64,000 nucleotides of DNA from Streptomyces sp. ADI96-02 (GTDB lineage Bacteria > Actinomycetota > Actinomycetes > Streptomycetales > Streptomycetaceae), in the NCBI RefSeq assembly GCF_003846185.1, contig NZ_ML123034.1, positions 5,749,401 to 5,813,400 on the forward strand. Direction: 5' to 3'. The position numbers were made by a program, and so were the translations under genes. Below the pieces are notes generated by a model. The model searched no databases. It saw only the letters and a list, made by a program, of their open reading frames with translations, and was not told the origin of the DNA. Every line of letters begins with the position of its first letter. Within the stretch, counting starts at the first letter, position 1. Below, piece after piece: positions 63,229 to 64,000 of the stretch.

Positions 63229-63792
63229 CTACGTGCCGCCACCGACAGCGAGGGCCGACGAGGGCCGTGCGGCCAGCAGGTCGCGCCGCATGCAGACGCG
63301 CGGCCAGCGGTCCAGGCCGTGTTGGGCCTCCTCGGCGCGGATCGTCCGCAGCCCGTCGGTGAGTTCGTGCTCGGGCAGGATCCGGAAGCCGATCCGCGCG
63401 TAGTACGGAGCGTTCCACGGCACCTCGGTGAAGGTGGTCAGGGTCAGCGCGGTCAGCCCCTGGTCGGCGGCGGGCGCGGCGAGGTGGCCGATGAGCGCGC
63501 GGCCGATGCCCCGCCGTGCGGCCACCGGGTCGACCGAGACCTGCTCGATGTGCAGGGCGTCGTCCACCGGATCGGCGATCACATAGCCGAGCGGCCGGTC
63601 GCTCGCGGGGGAGAGGGGATCGACGGCGACCCAGCAGCGTCCGGCCCGCCGGTAGCTCTCCAGCAGGTCGAGCGGCGGTGGATCGTCATCGGCCACGGAG
63701 GCCATGCCGAGGGTGCGGAAAGGTTCCCCGGCGGCCCGCTCGATGTCCTGGAGCAGCGGGAGATCCGAGCGTCTGGCGGAACGGATACGCAT
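63229..63792 (-). CDS. GNAT family N-acetyltransferase
   Basis: This 187-residue protein has the GNAT motif A block IEQVSVDPVAARRGIGRALI, which supplies the Arg-x-x-Gly-x-Gly acetyl-CoA loop, plus the N-terminal MRIRSARRSDLPLLQDIERA and a PYYARIGFRIL beta-strand near the C-terminus. Its acceptor cannot be predicted. The ATG at 63792 is the natural start. It is followed on the same strand by the 60-residue ORF. Confidence 0.87.
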   Translation of the reverse strand: MRIRSARRSDLPLLQDIERAAGEPFRTLGMASVADDDPPPLDLLESYRRAGRCWVAVDPLSPASDRPLGYVIADPVDDALHIEQVSVDPVAARRGIGRALIGHLAAPAADQGLTALTLTTFTEVPWNAPYYARIGFRILPEHELTDGLRTIRAEEAQHGLDRWPRVCMRRDLLAARPSSALAVGGGT

Positions 63793-63867
63793 GCCCTCAG
63801 TGTGCCGCGCCGGACGGCCGGCCGGTACGGGCGGGCCGGATTCCTCCTCGCGCGGCGGAAGGGGCGT

Positions 63868-64000
63868 TCACGCTCCGGTGCTGACCAGCTCGTCGGCCGC
63901 GCCGTTCACCGGCTGCGGGGTCCCCGTGAGGTCCAGGACGAACAACGGCAGGCCGACGCCGTCCGCGCGGGCCCTGGCGTCGGCCGCGTATCCCGCCAGG
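63868..64000 (-). CDS. C-terminal end of an uncharacterised gene, start outside the window
   Basis: A minus-strand frame open at the window edge ends at a TGA at 63870-63868 after 44 residues, reading LAGYAADARARADGVGLPLF and then VLDLTGTPQPVNGAADELVS. The codon bias is that of a real gene. The fragment is too short to name; nothing in it identifies an active site. Confidence 0.5.
   Translation of the reverse strand, partial: LAGYAADARARADGVGLPLFVLDLTGTPQPVNGAADELVSTGA

Noticed and set aside
1..64000. tRNA, rRNA, insertion sequences, phage genes and origins
   Set aside because: All larger intergenic stretches were read and none showed tRNA-like folds, transposase coding, terminal inverted repeats or DnaA box clusters.

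Overview
The window is high-GC actinobacterial chromosome and almost certainly Streptomyces. It carries chaplins and rodlins (the hydrophobic sheath proteins of aerial hyphae), strong GC codon bias, many GTG starts, GTGA/ATGA gene overlaps and typical Streptomyces regulator families. I see no tRNA, rRNA, CRISPR array, insertion sequence, integrase or phage gene. It reads as ordinary chromosome with several accessory islets.

Layout. 1-5002: the assimilatory sulfate operon on the minus strand (leader peptide, sir, a zinc-ribbon protein, cysH, cysC, cysD, cysN), cut by the window edge inside cysN. 5190-11552: GNAT, a GAF regulator, an AidB-like acyl-CoA dehydrogenase divergent from a YihY/BrkB membrane protein, an AraC regulator and a glyoxalase. 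11710-17516: a catabolic cluster (3-hydroxyacyl-CoA dehydrogenase, two-subunit CoA transferase, LysR regulator, thiolase) with a shared DNA motif in front of both transcription units. 17620-21983: a cell-surface cluster with one long chaplin, one short chaplin, three rodlins and a small secreted protein. 22110-29608: DUF5949, a short peptide ORF and rsgA, a DUF456 membrane protein, a LuxR regulator, a PP2C-like protein and poxB. 29673-38051: alpha-mannosidase, an RNase Sa-type ribonuclease, an anti-sigma-like ATPase, DUF2637, an iron-regulated FhuF-like protein, GntR and a hypothetical protein. 38200-45456: PucR divergent from a xanthine dehydrogenase operon plus XdhC. 45575-50771: a hypothetical protein, a secreted amidase and a three-gene ACP/ketosynthase/hydrolase islet. 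50796-64000: a secreted nuclease, MFS and glutathionyl-hydroquinone reductase-like genes, a DMT transporter, an AlkZ-like protein, a LuxR regulator divergent from two acyl-CoA ligases, and GNAT genes.

Most striking points, all from direct reading. (1) The long chaplin, the short chaplin and an undescribed 96-residue secreted protein share AGTTTC-N16-CGTTAT upstream, whereas all three rodlins share an NAAC-N17/18-GTTGA element, so the locus has two promoter classes. (2) Two unlinked secreted nucleases carry the same ten bases, TTCTACGCGC, at the same place between -35 and -10. (3) The LysR cluster has a 14-base motif, GTCCAATACCGRAT, before both divergent units. (4) The sulfate operon is preceded by a 19-codon leader peptide of the RRxHVDLxR...C type. 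(5) An isolated ACP/ketosynthase/hydrolase set has intact catalytic residues but no acyltransferase or reductase beside it. Functions rest on motif recognition; no database search was run.
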